Shown here piece after piece: positions 38,199 to 50,055 of a stretch of 64,000 nt of DNA (position 1 is the stretch's first letter; each line of letters starts with the position of its first letter). The stretch comes from Anthostomella pinea. Its lineage: Eukaryota; Ascomycota; Sordariomycetes; Xylariales; Xylariaceae. The notes beneath the pieces were generated by a model, which was not told the origin of the DNA, did not search any database, and was given only the letters and a program-made list of their open reading frames with translations. The position numbers and the translations under genes are program-made. The stretch spans positions 3,472,001 to 3,536,000 of the forward strand of contig CAUWAG010000018.1 of the NCBI GenBank assembly GCA_963556695.1, written 5' to 3'.

Positions 38199-39949
38199 AT
38201 GCCGAGCATCGCCGCTGTCGCCAACATGGCTTGCCTCCTCCTGGGTCTCGCTTCCCTCCTCCCGGTCGCCTCCGCCGACGATGCCATCGTCACCGCCATG
38301 GAGGGCCTCCCCGCGTACTTCACTCAGTTCTATATGACCCTTTCGTTGAACGCCGCCGGCGCCCCGGTCCCATACGCGTACAACGTCGCGCCTTTGACAG
38401 AAGAAGCTGGGTTGAATCAGACTAACCAGAACTCGGGTGAGGTACATAGTCTCGTAAACTCGACGTGTTGGAATGAAAGCGCTAAGACCAATCTCAGACA
38501 TTCAACGTACAAGGCAACGTGAACCTAGTGGACCAGGCCAACTTTAACAACCTGAGCCTCCAAGACTCGATTGTCTACATGTCCTGCGACTCGAATATCG
38601 ACAGCTCCAACATATCTCCCAGCTACATGTTGAACCAGCTGATGACACAGCAAAACAACCAACCGAAGGCTATATTGCTTTATAGCGCTAACGCAACGTA
38701 CTGTTCTGTTGGCGGATCCAACCTAGCCTACACGGCCATTTGGACCATGACTGTCCGAGAGCAAGTCCTGGCTGTGAAGACCCTCGCCTCGGACTCGACA
38801 AACACTATTCGCGGCACCATATCGGGCAACAACACCTCGACCGATAATCCCCAAATGGGCCAACAGGGAGGAAGCAACTCGGCGGTGGCCATGAGCATTC
38901 TCTACAGCATAACAGGACTCATAACACTGCTGTTCCTGGCCATCATTGCAACCGGAGCAATTCGCGCCCACCGCCACCCCGAACGATACGGTCCCCGAGC
39001 TAGCATCGGTGGAAGACCTAGGCAGAGTCGGGCGAAAGGTCTCGCACGAGCTATGCTGGAAACTCTGCCCATTGTCAAGTTTGGTGATCCTGAAGCACCC
39101 AAGCCCGATGCTGAGAACGAACTCCAAGGTATTCTGGTGGACAGGAAGGATCCAATACCACAAGTACGGGTCGAGTCCGCCAATACCGATGAACAACCAC
39201 GGACGTCGGCCGAGGCCTCGAGCAATGCCGCCACTCAGTCTATGACGACAAAAGACGCCACAGCTGCTGATGCTGCTGCTGATGCTGCTACTTCTGAGGA
39301 CAACCAGAAGGAAGAGAGCCCCATCGTCGATGAACGTCTTGGTTGTTCGATCTGCACTGAGGACTTCGTTGTGGGAGAGGATGTGAGAGTATTGCCTTGC
39401 GATCACAAGTTCCACCCGGCCTGTGTCGACCCGTGGCTGGTTAACGTCTCTGGCACATGCCCACTGTGGTAAGTTCGCTTCTGTTCATATCTCGGGTTAC
39501 ATGACTAAACGTTGGATAGCCGTCTCGATCTCCGACCTGAAGCGAAAACTGGAGACCCTGCGAGCAGCGAGGCTCCACCTGAGGATGACCCTGCTGCCGA
39601 AGGTGCACCAGCACATCCGGTTGAGCCCTCTTCAGCCGAGCCCGCTGCGGTCAACGCTACTCCAGTCAGCGCCGCCACGGCTGGTGCCGATGGAGGTGAC
39701 GTGGATGCGACGCAAAGGCGGCGTGTGTCGCGCCTGCTGGACTGGAACAGGCTACGCCACGCATCGGTTGATGAGCGCATCACAGCTCTTCGGCAATTTC
39801 GTCAATCACAGCAGGCGACGTCACCAGAGTCCGCCACAGCTCACGACGAGACACGACGTGTCAGGCTGGCAGATCGAATGCGCGAGAGGTTCCACATCCG
39901 GACCCATCGCGCGCACACACCGGGGAATACTCGTCCGACGAGTTCCTAA
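38199..39949 (+). CDS. Membrane-anchored RING-H2 E3 ubiquitin ligase
   Basis: Exons: 38199-38436, 38514-39468 and 39520-39949 (donors GTGAGG and GTAAGT), giving 540 aa. Layout: signal peptide (residues 1-~26, ACLLLGLASLLPVASA), a lumenal/extracellular domain with many N-glycosylation sites (NNLS, NIS, NAT, NNTS), one transmembrane helix (ILYSITGLITLLFLAIIATG), then a cytosolic RING-H2. The RING is C3H2C3: CSIC, CDHKFHPAC and CPLC; its last Cys is rebuilt across intron 2 (TG|C). A basic/acidic tail follows. The order lumenal domain-TM-RING resembles PA-TM-RING ligases; I could not confirm a PA fold. Probable role is ubiquitination at an endomembrane. Acidic Ala/Ser-rich spacers flank the RING. 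Confidence 0.88.
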
Positions 39950-41343
39950 ATAGGCTACTTGCGCGAGGGAACACTCTTTCAAATCTGCGGTGCTAGAATA
40001 TAGCATGACGCGGGTGAGCTGTACACGACGAAATAATGCAATGATGTGTGTTGATGTGGTTGCTTGCTGGTATAGCTGGCATAATGTCTATATAGAGGTT
40101 TACAGGCGTTGATTTGCCGCTAAGGCGAGGGTTCATGATGATCGAGGAAAGGCACTGCGCATGATGCATTGTTCGGCGTTGGAAGGATCGCGTTCACATG
40201 GTTTGCAGCGGCGGCTGCCCGATACTGAAAGGCGTGGCGTTGGTCGGATAGGAGAGCATTCATTCCTTTGCTCTCTTGAGCAGTGTACTCAGAGCGGGGG
40301 AAAGGGTAGAGCAACCCCTTTTCCGATCAGGGGTACAGCCGGAATCAAGAACTCATGAACTCAAAAGATGACAGGCCAGCATGTGATGATCCTTCATGAA
40401 GATCCGAAGCGACAGAAATGTGGCACATAGGTAGGTGTACACACTGATTTTTGCTCGGGAAGAGTCAGGTCTCGATGGGTTTCGTATATGCCCTGCGCCT
40501 GGTTACCTAGTTAATATCTCGCAGGAACGTAATGCCGAACCGTTGTGACGATAGTATCCAGTTGGCCCGAGCAATAACGGTTAAGTTACCAATAAACAGG
40601 ATTGCGGAAGATAGTGACGGTACCCGAGATCGTTACCTACAGTACCTATCCAGCCGAGCTTCACGAGCAATACAGTTTACAAGCTCTGGATGGTCCAAAC
40701 TCTCGCGCTGCCCTGGACTGCGGAAGATGCGGAACAACGAGCGCAGCTACATGTAGCCGTTGAAACTTAGTAGTCCGGACAACTTGGTCCTCTAGGCAAT
40801 GATCACCTCCTGTTAGGTTTAGGTAGCTGCGGGAAGCCGCGGTGCGGATCTAGGGTACCTAGCTGACCATGGGCAGATGCCGTGTCATTATAAGGTTCCG
40901 AGTGGCCTCATCAACGTCGGGCAGCCCAAAGGTCTCTCAACTTTAGACTTTCTGTCCCGTGCTGACAGGCCCTATGTGCCATCCTGCTTGGATGGACGGG
41001 ACTCGTCATACGGATTCGACCATCGACAAGCCAGCCATCTGATCCCAGGCTAAGCTGGCGTAGCAGCACCGTCCCACGCAGCAAGGCACAGCTGCTGAGT
41101 TTCCCTGATACATGTTTCCGCCCTGCCGATATGCCAACTACCAACCACCAACCACCAACACCCTTACCATTCAAGCAAGTAAACTCTAATAAAGTTTCTC
41201 GGTGCGGCCACAATCGATGCGGCCACAATCGATGCGGCCGCACATGGTTTCTTTCCCAGAGGGTGGTTGATGGTCTTGACGAGTTTCCTCGGTATGTTAA
41301 TAAGATCTCTTCCTCGACTCTACGGCTTTAACTGACGCTTCGG
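39950..41343. other. Intergenic, promoter of the ten-exon membrane gene
   Basis: No gene supported. A 15-bp tandem repeat lies at 41201-41247, about 100 bases before the next start codon. Confidence 0.6.
41201..41247. repeat. 15-bp tandem repeat in a promoter
   Basis: The unit GATGCGGCCACAATC occurs twice nearly perfectly, followed by a partial third copy (GATGCGGCCGCAC). It sits 97-143 bases upstream of the ATG at 41344, so it could be a repeated factor-binding site; that is inference only. Confidence 0.75.
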
Positions 41344-43270
41344 ATGCCATTAGCCCAGAGGTTCCTCGCAGTCAAGTCGTGGAGACGATTGCCGTTCATT
41401 GTATGGGGTGAGTGTTTTAGGAAATGTTGTCTGGCGCATACATGTTGATCAACCGGCATAACCAAAGTGGTGTTCGCCATATTCACCGATTCGTCAATCT
41501 TCGTATTCGCAACAGCCGTTGTGACGTACGGAGTCGGGGTCAACTCGGGCTTCGACGTCTGTTCGGCGGCGAATCTGCTCTGTTTGGTCTGTTATCTGAC
41601 AACCAAGGTATGTCCGCAACTCCTCCTGGGCCTCGCTGGTGCGGTACTTCTGACAACGTGCTAGATAGTGAGCGGCGCTTCCGAGTAATACATCGCTGGA
41701 CTGAAGCTCACGGGTGACACAGCTGATATATATTTTCCTTGTTGAGAAAGCAGTCAGTATAGTCCACCTATAGCCTTCGCTCACATATGTGGTTGACCTT
41801 TGACTCGACAGTTTATCATCCAAGCGAGAACAAAGCGACGTCTACAATCGAAGCTCTACATATTCAACTCGTTCGGGATGCTGTGTATGGCGCCAAGACA
41901 GCCCCCTCTACCAAAGAGCATATACTAACAATTATGTAAGCTATCTATGTCATTGTGTGCATCCTGAACTTCGTCTAGTAAGCCCCCAACCTATCTATCA
42001 TCCGGGAGCTTCCGCTGATCTTGTGGCGATAGCCGCATCACGATTATGGACAACGGACACTGCATCATTGGCATGCAGAAGAAGGCCATGATACCCTTGA
42101 TCTCGTTCGATCTCGTGGTAAATGTTGGTTGTTCGTTACCTGCCTTCGAGATTGGTGGCTCACATGGGCCACACAGGTTTATTTGACGGTATCGTTCCTG
42201 CTCCCGTTACAAGGTGAGTTATGGTCGCCAGAAAAAAGGGAGGTACCCCAAGCTGATAGCCTTTCTCCCAGGGCTCTACTCGTTCGGGCTCCATACAAGC
42301 AGGCCGCCCAATATCAAACTGTGCACAATGGCTGTGCGAACGTTTGTCGGGGCATTGTGTACTACAACTTCTAGCGTTGTGTTAGCGATACGCTCAGTTC
42401 TGCTTGCATGACCTCCGTGCTGACTGTACTTACTGCAGTAATCTCGCCGTTCTACTTACGCTGAATGGGCAGCCAGGCTGGGTGTGCCTCATCAGCTGCA
42501 ATGCCGATAGTAAGCCTCCTGTGGACATGGCAGTCGAAAACAGATGGGAATACTGCTTTGCTCTTGAAACTCCAGCGCTGCATCTGGCTAACATTCCCAC
42601 GCGTACAGTCCTATTCTCTGCCATAGTCATCCAGTGGGTAACCTCGCTAGACAACGCCGGCACCGCATCCGGCGCGCCGGAACCGTCGGTCGAAACACGG
42701 GAACGCACGCTGGACCGTCTCAGCGCCAGTCGCTTCTCGTTCCCGACGCCTCTGCGGCCCACAAGCCTCATCCATTGCAGCCGCGCGTTCAGCAGCAAAG
42801 CCGAGGATCGGACGAGCGCCAATTACGGCCTCCAAGAGGTCGACATAGCGACGATCCACTTCCGCGGCCCAGCCTCTTACGGCGAGGGTCCGCGGGTAGC
42901 CTCTGGGAGCAGCAACAGTCGCGATAACGTGATTGAGGAAGACGACGAAGACGACGACGACGACGAGATGTTCAGATCCAGATCCTGGGCTGTGTCCCGG
43001 TCCCCGCATACCACCATATCGTCCCTCAACGGCGGAGGCGGCAGCGGAGGCGGCACTGATGACGGCACGGACCTCGAGAAGGGGGTTGGGTGCGGGGGCG
43101 GCGGAGCCTTCCGGGATACGAGCAGGTTGGCGGGTGAGAAAGCGAGCAAGGACGAGGGCGAGAGCGAGCAAGCGGATGATAGGGGACAGGGACGGGGACG
43201 CGAGGAGGCGCCGACGCAAGCAGATTACGCCGCCGTGGCCGTGGCGGCCGACCTGGAGTGCATCCGGTGA
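41344..43270 (+). CDS. Ten-exon polytopic membrane protein (about seven TM), fungal family of unknown function
   Basis: Exons: 41344-41407, 41468-41607, 41723-41752, 41812-41884, 41941-41977, 42033-42123, 42177-42213, 42272-42380, 42439-42509 and 42609-43270, giving 437 aa. Every junction restores one frame and a continuous hydrophobic protein. About seven membrane segments are seen, e.g. FTDSSIFVFATAVVTYGVGV, SFGMLSIYVIVCILNFVY, MIPLISFDLVVNVYLTVSFL and ILFSAIVIQWVTS. Short conserved-looking loops include SKLYIFNSFGML, DNGHCIIGMQKKA and NGQPGWVCLISCNADI. The C-terminal ~200 residues are hydrophilic with an acidic run (EEDDEDDDDDE) and Gly-rich parts. The topology recalls fungal seven-TM receptor-like proteins, but I know no function. 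Nine introns in 1.3 kb of coding sequence is dense for this region. Confidence 0.82.
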
Positions 43271-44463
43271 GCAGGGGGTTTAGAGTGCGAAAAGCGCCAC
43301 AAGGAAAGACCAGTAGGTTGTATTATCTAACAGTATATACCCTTCAGGATGCTAGGTAAACATTAGAAGATGAATAATAAACATTTAAGCTTCTATCTCT
43401 TACAAGACATATTTTCTATTTCTATTGTTAATAACCTAGCTCTATTGTAAGTATGTAAAATCAAGAAGTAGGTAGATGTGGAATTCTTTTCGTTCTTTCT
43501 CCAGCGCGTGCTACCTAGGAGACCGACGACAAGGTCTGCGTTGCGTACATAGGCGCGATGGGACTGCCGTCGGGCATTTCCCTGCTGACTCGTGCTACTC
43601 GCCAGGGGGGCCCTGACGAGTACAGGGACTCGGAGGAGACCAGGAACCATGGAGCCATCACGGAAAAGTAGACACGAGCTCGCTCGACTGCGCCAACCAA
43701 AGGTGGCAAATGGAATGGAATGGATGGATGGATGGATGGATGAAATAGGAATCCGATATGGGGCTTTGGCATAGGTAATGTGGCAACTTGATCCCCCAGG
43801 CTCGGCATGCCTGGTGACTCGTGACTCGTGGGGTTCCGCAATGAAAGGGGTCCTATATATGAAACAGACCCATGAGTAAAGTTACCCCGGAAGGAGCTTC
43901 GCGGTGCCTTCGGAACTTTGTGACTGACATGTGGTGTTGGCACGGCAGACGTACCACTACTGTGGCATGCTGCCGTGAGCGAAGTGGGTAGGAGAAGTCG
44001 ATGTGACGCGAGATGAACTTGCGAGTTTGGATTTGGAAAGAGATGAAGCCGCGGGCGAATTTCGCGATCACCATTGATAAGGTAGACAACTCTTTCATTC
44101 CACTATACAAGTCACGAAGCAAGTCAAGAAGTCGGTGGTACATAAATGATGTGTATGCTCGACGGAGCAGGCATGTAGCCTATCAATTGTCGCATTTCGC
44201 TGTTGCTACCGATCCTCATGAGCTCATGAATCTATCCCCTGATCCTTCTTGGTGCATCTCAAGGCAAAACGCCAGATCCTGGTATGGTTTGGAACCAACA
44301 CCACCAAATACCCAGTGACCTCAAGTGGAAGCCGGGTTAGAAAATATGTACAGTTGAAGTGAATTTATGGTTTTTGAGATCCATCCAAATGCAAAACAGA
44401 CCCTCATAGAAGTGATGGTACAAGAAGAGTTCCGAAAGAGTCCCACCACTATCGGAGGAAGTC
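43271..44463. other. Intergenic between convergent genes
   Basis: AT-richer 3' flank of the membrane gene, then an ATGG/GGAT microsatellite at ~43710-43742. No gene supported. Confidence 0.6.
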
Positions 44464-45816
44464 TTACGAAAGGCCGGCAAAGATCTTGCCGAAGGAGCTG
44501 AGTTCGGTGGCCGAGGACATGAGGCTATCGGTGGACACCATGAAGTACGAGTACTTCTCCACGAAGTTGTACTCATCGCTCTCGAGTTTCTCGACGACTC
44601 TGCTCATGAAGTCATCGGTGCTGCCGCTCTCAGCAGCAAACTCGGTCATCCAGACGGGCTTGCCCTCGCAAGCAGTGTGAACATCCGTGACATGCTGAAG
44701 GAAGGTGTCGGCACCGTCCGTACCACCCGGGCCGTACCAGTGCGCAGTGCAGAAGTCAACTTGGCATTTGCCATCGCAGGCCTTGAAGAATTGGTTGAGC
44801 CAGTCGATGCCCTGGTTCGCATTGTTACTGCTAGTGATGGCAGGCGACGAAATTCTGGCCTTGCTCGCGTACTTGTTCATGAAGTTGATGTGACCGGTAG
44901 CAGCGTCGGCAGGAGACATGTTGGCTTGGCCAGCGTTGTCTGGCTCGTTGAAGCTCAAGAGACAGTCGGAGCCTTTAGAAATGGCCGCCTCGGCGTTCGC
45001 GTCCCAGTCTGAGGAGTGGTCTGAGGCCGTAGACCAAAGCATAGGGTAGTAAGTGATGCTTTCCTCAAGGCCATCGCTGTAAGAGCCCCAATTGTAGGCC
45101 CAAGAGATCTGGCTACCCAGCCCGACCATGGCCTCAACAAGAGAGGCACTGTTGTACGCAGCACCACGCTTGCCGGTGCTTGAGCTGCTGCTCGAAGCAG
45201 CAGTGGGAGTGGCAGCAGCAGCGCTCGACGTGGACGTGGTAGCGGGGAGTTCGAGGCTGGTGGTAGCGGCAAGTTCGAGGCTGGTGGTCGCGGGGAGTTC
45301 GACGCTGGTGGCCGGAATGTCCACGGAAGTAGCGATATCAGTTGTGTCGCTGGCGACGGGAGTCTCGACAGGGGCCACAACAGTGGGCTTGACCGAGGTG
45401 AGCATGGTAGTCGGGCTGGCCACGGGCTCCTCAGCAATCGTCTCCGCAGCGGTCGTCTGTACGGCAGCTGTCGTGGTGGTTGAAGGCGTGCTTGCCTCAA
45501 CAGTGACTGAGGAAGACGATACTGCGGAGCTGGTGACATCAGAGGTGGTGACATCAGAGAAGTGGTGAGGGTGGTTCCCTTCCACTCCCTTCCCGTTGGA
45601 TTCGGCTACCACGGCAGTCGTAGGGATTGCCTGAGCAGTGGCTGACTCCTTCCCTTCGTCGACGGTGACAGTCACATAGTCGGTAACGACGTCGGTAACG
45701 GTCTCAGCCCAGACGTATTCCCTCTTGTGCATGTGGCGGTGGTTGGCCGGACCAGCAGCGACCTCTTGGATGGAGGCAGCAGCGCAAAGCGCAATGATGC
45801 TGAGTTTGGTGTACAT
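44464..45816 (-). CDS. Secreted GH128 (Asl1-type) beta-glucanase with Ser/Thr-rich linker
   Basis: Single exon, 450 aa. A signal peptide covers residues ~1-21 (LSIIALCAAASIQEVAAG). Residues ~35-215 are Thr/Ser/Val/Pro-rich and likely O-mannosylated, including three 8-residue copies of a [L/V]ELPATTS motif. A Lys-Arg at ~216 could be a Kex2-type cut before GAAYNSASLVEAM. The catalytic TIM barrel (~220-450) carries SFNEPDNAGQ (acid/base Glu ~288) and VWMTEFAAESG (nucleophile Glu ~391), the two signatures of GH128. The family cleaves beta-1,3-glucan and is linked to the wall. No GPI signal is seen at the C-terminus (ends SSFGKIFAGLS), so the protein is probably released or wall-bound through its linker. 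Confidence 0.92.
   Translation of the reverse strand: MYTKLSIIALCAAASIQEVAAGPANHRHMHKREYVWAETVTDVVTDYVTVTVDEGKESATAQAIPTTAVVAESNGKGVEGNHPHHFSDVTTSDVTSSAVSSSSVTVEASTPSTTTTAAVQTTAAETIAEEPVASPTTMLTSVKPTVVAPVETPVASDTTDIATSVDIPATSVELPATTSLELAATTSLELPATTSTSSAAAATPTAASSSSSSTGKRGAAYNSASLVEAMVGLGSQISWAYNWGSYSDGLEESITYYPMLWSTASDHSSDWDANAEAAISKGSDCLLSFNEPDNAGQANMSPADAATGHINFMNKYASKARISSPAITSSNNANQGIDWLNQFFKACDGKCQVDFCTAHWYGPGGTDGADTFLQHVTDVHTACEGKPVWMTEFAAESGSTDDFMSRVVEKLESDEYNFVEKYSYFMVSTDSLMSSATELSSFGKIFAGLS
45242..45313. repeat. 24-bp coding minisatellite, three copies
   Basis: Three adjacent 24-bp units with few differences encode the [L/V]ELPATTS repeats of the GH128 linker (minus strand). The unit preserves frame. 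Confidence 0.85.
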
Positions 45817-48800
45817 GTCGAATAGTTTCTAGACGGTACGAATGTGGCGGGAAGTATCTGTCGAGTATTATGAACCTGAATCGAGTTGAGCGGCGTCGGC
45901 AACTTTCTTTGTCTGTGTACAGGTAGGTAGATATGTATAATCGGTTGGCTGATTGCCGTTAGGCTTCGTTGTTGTTTCAGTGAGTGAATGTTGCGAGTGC
46001 CAGCAATTCGCAAGGAGGGTGAAGACCTATCAGAGATAGCGTCAGCGGAAAAAGAATGAACAGGACCAGGGCCCAGTCAGGTTTGTAGGTAGGTACGCTC
46101 TGCGCGGTCTAATGTCGGCGTGGGGACGGGAGATGGGTTACGCAGTCTATCAAAGACGCAGAATGAGTGGTGCGAGTTTGAGGGCGCAGATTGACAAGTA
46201 GTCGAGTTGGACGTGACTGTTGAACGTGAGTGGAGTGTTTCGTAGGACAGACAACACAGCAGGGCAGGGCAGGGCAATCACGAAAAGCAGGTGTACGGGG
46301 TGGAAGCTGGCGACCTGGGAAAAATGAATGTACGTGGAAAGAAAGAAGGTGGTTGTTCACGGTGGAAGACCGGAAAGGGAAGAGAAGGCCCAAGTGAGTG
46401 AGGCCGGGGGGAGGGGATTATTTATTAACAGGGTGACAAAAAACGGTGAATGTGATGGAGGAGTTGGTTGGCACTGGGCAGAGGATCCCCTCGTACCTTG
46501 CAGATTCCTTGATCCCCTGATCCAGTCCCCAGGCGACGGCGGGGCAGCGGGGCGGCGGGGGCCAGACGGCGCCAGAGACATGGGTACGCCAGCAACGCCA
46601 GCCACAGGGGTAAACGCGTGCAAGGACCCGGCCAGCCCGGCACACTAGTACCTAGGTAGGCAGCTAGGGCAGACGGGCGTACGCCCAGACGCCGTACTGT
46701 AGCCAGTGGAGCTAAGGTAGTGAGGCTCGTTCTACCCTACCTAAAAGAGATTAGGCGCCGAAATTGGCAGGACTCGTCGTCGCCTTCAGCCTTCAGGTCC
46801 AGACACGGGAACCACGGACTGGCACTGTGCACTGTAACTGATTCGTAAGGGGTTCCACCGCCGGCGCCGAAGAAGAAGCCAACCAACCAACTCGCCAGGA
46901 TCCATCCAATCGCTCTCGATCCACCAAGTGTTTGCTTCGCAATGAATCCACCCCAAACGGCACGTTGCTACTGTGTACAATACTGTAGTGAAAGGTAGTG
47001 CTGGCTCACGCCTTCGCACCCCTATTCCTCATTCTCGTGGTGGGGACTACAACTACGAGGACAAGACGACCAACGTCCAATTCAAAGACATGCGCAGAAA
47101 CACAAATGACAGCGAGCAAAGTATGACGACAATGATGAAGCTGGCGGCCGGATGTCCTGGCGACCAACAAACGGCAAGTACTGCCCCCTGAAAGAAGCCC
47201 AACCTCTCTTAGCCGGGTTGGGTGGTTTTATGTGGCTCTGTGGCTCTTCGCACTGTAGTACCCAGATACCTATGCAGGTACGAAAGTCAATACGTGTGAG
47301 ATGGGCAGGTCACTGAATGGTCCATGAGGTTGTTTGAACTGTGCGTTTATTTGCTGCCCCCGTACAGTCAGAACTTTGGTTGCTCTTTATCCCCTGGTGG
47401 TTTCGACCAACGATCAGTAGATTGCCAAGTCCCCAGATTGATGAGATATATAGGTAGGTTGTAACGAGTCATGACCGTGCGTCGTTTCTTCTCTCGCAAG
47501 GCAAACAAACACACAATTGTCAATCACAGCTGGAGCGTCTTGAGGTCCGACTTGTTGAGTCCAGTCTGCAGTGGCACCACATACCAGCGCCAACAGACGA
47601 TAGCGATGCGCTAGCTCTCTTGACAAACCGTGCCGCGCGCTCCCATTTGCTCAGGCGCTGGAAGGATGGCTGTTTCAAACCTGACTCCACCCGCCCGTTC
47701 AGATGAACCATACCCACTTCCTTCGCGCGTATTCTTTCTTCCCGCTCGGATCCTGGGCTCCAGGGAGGAGGGGAAGCTGGCAGGCTTGCTAATAATGCTT
47801 GGCGATGGGAGGCGTGGCCCCTTGGGTATGGGACAAGCTTCATTGTGGTGAAACGAGGAAGCGAGATTGTTCCCGGCGCCACAGGTGCTACCCCCACTCC
47901 GGATACTACTATCGAATTGTGGTGGTAGTACACAGGTGTCGTGGTGCACTGGTGGTGATGCTGGTTTGGCTGTTGGTGCGGTGCCAAGTTGTCCAAGTTG
48001 TCGTTCTCTACTCATCGACAAAGACACGACAGAGCCTCCTAAAAGTTCTTGCCAAGTCGGCAGGAGCCACGGCCCACGTGTGACCCACCGCTTATCAAAG
48101 CTTGGCTTTCCTTTGGACCCACTGCTGGGCTGACACTGGTCTTGAGCCGTTGAGCGCCGCTCAGCAGCCATCATTCCTGTCGACGTCTAAAACGCAGAAG
48201 GGAACTTGAGATTTGGAATTTGATGGCTTCCCGCATGCCACCATATTCCACAACTAATACAAAGACAATATCAATATCGCGTTGGTGTCAATTAAAAAGG
48301 CGAGTCACACGCGAGGGCACCTGTTGAACCAACTTGCAACATTTGACCTGTTGCTATCCGAACAGCCCCTGCCGAGAAGGGCGAGCCGAATTCCTTCTGG
48401 TCAACTCCAACCTGTTGGTACCACCAACACTCCGAGCTCACACAAGACACCTATGCACCTTTTTGAATCGTTAACTCGCCACGTTTAAAGGTGCGGGCGC
48501 TTGCGCGAACCACGCTATGCTTAGGCGTTTTCTGCTGTGCCCGGCCGCGACTCCGGACAGCACATAGAGGCGGCTATCCGGTGAGAAGCAAGGCCCCGAG
48601 ACGTTGATGCTCGGCAGTTGGAACCGATCCCGTCAACCTTCCTCGATAGATGGGACGTCTCGGGAGAGGGGCAGCATCCGACCCTATTTTTGCTGGCTGT
48701 GGAGGGTTCTCTGCCATCTTGAGTCTCGACTTGATACACACCTCCACGTTTTTCGATCACTGGCCAAGATACGTTCATGTTCAGGAAGGGCATCCTTTTA

Positions 48801-50055
48801 CCCCAGACCGCCACGGAAGGAGAGTCTACGGAACCCGGCATCAAGACCAGAAGCTCCGGGGAGTGTGGCTCGACTATAGGACAGACGTATCCGTTCCTGT
48901 CATTTTTTGGGTTGCTTGTCTCCTTCTCTGTTTTATCTCGTCAATCCTTGTTGAACCCTGCGCGTTCAGGAGACACCGTCTCTCAAGAAGAATCATGACT
49001 CAAGGTCAAACACTGAAACACTCTCACGGTGCCAACAGGGCAAAGCCACTCTTGGTGGCAACGTTCCTTAGACCTCTGAGCCGATACTGATCGTTGTTAC
49101 GCTTTTCGGTTTTGAGACTTTTGCAATGCCCACCGTCGCAAGAGCATCTCCGGCTAAACAGGAGATATGTGTCGAGTGGCCTCTTCACAACCAACAACTC
49201 GGGATCCCATGAGCCACGCATGAGCTTGTACGGTCACTGCTTTCGGACACAGTTCCTATCAGCCCTGGAGGATATGTCTGCCTGAAATGGTCGATCTCCC
49301 ACAGAATGCAATAGCACTGAACCTGGCAAAGATCATTTCAGATTCCTTACCATGTGCTCGACAGGGCTGAATGGCTTTGCCGCGTTGCGCATGCGTATGA
49401 AACCCAATAAGTTATGGCGGACGATTACACGGCGTCCTGGTTCGGCCTTGATAGATGACACGCCTCAGACCGCGCTCTTCCCTATGCTTCAACGTGGTGT
49501 TCTTGAGACGGCGTTGCAGCTCGCTTCGTCTTCCACGATCTGACTCACCGGTGTATCCAAATGGGAGCAAGTTAAGAGCAAGTGTAAGTATGTGATCGAA
49601 TTTGGACTGACTAGCCGGGCGATGGGATATCTCAGCTCAGCCTGGAAGCGTGACGTTGACGCACCAATAACAGCAGCCAGGAATGCTGTGCCTCAATTGA
49701 CAACACGTGATGAACAAGGGACAAGGAGCTGAAGCTTGTCGCGGCTTGGCAGCCGAACAGTTCAACCTACCGTACTATGCAATAGGAGGCTTCGAATATG
49801 TCGACGGCACTTCTGAGATTCCCTTTTGCATCACAGCTGCTTTTCGAGGCCATTGTTGAGCTCATTTCTGATCGACACGGTCAGTCAGTCAATAACACAC
49901 AATAAAACCGACCCATACTGTAGCAGGAGTCGAGATGAATCCGACAGACTTGAGTTCATCCACTGCCCTTCCCCTTATGCTCTTGAACGGCAATATCATC
50001 GACTCTGATTACGCAGCCTTCCTCCAAGAACGGGATCTCGACTACGTTGGCGAAA
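45817..50055. other. Gene-poor region, left flank of decayed segment
   Basis: 4.2 kb without a convincing gene. It starts with the GH128 promoter. ORFs at 47611-48174 (-), 48650-49090 (+) and 47520-47996 (-) have no domains and overlap one another. The open frame at 49935-50219 (+) reaches the Zn2Cys6 pseudogene but in a different frame. Confidence 0.55.

Noticed and set aside
47520..48174. Overlapping minus-strand ORFs of 158 and 187 codons
   Set aside because: No domain, no splice support, competing frames.
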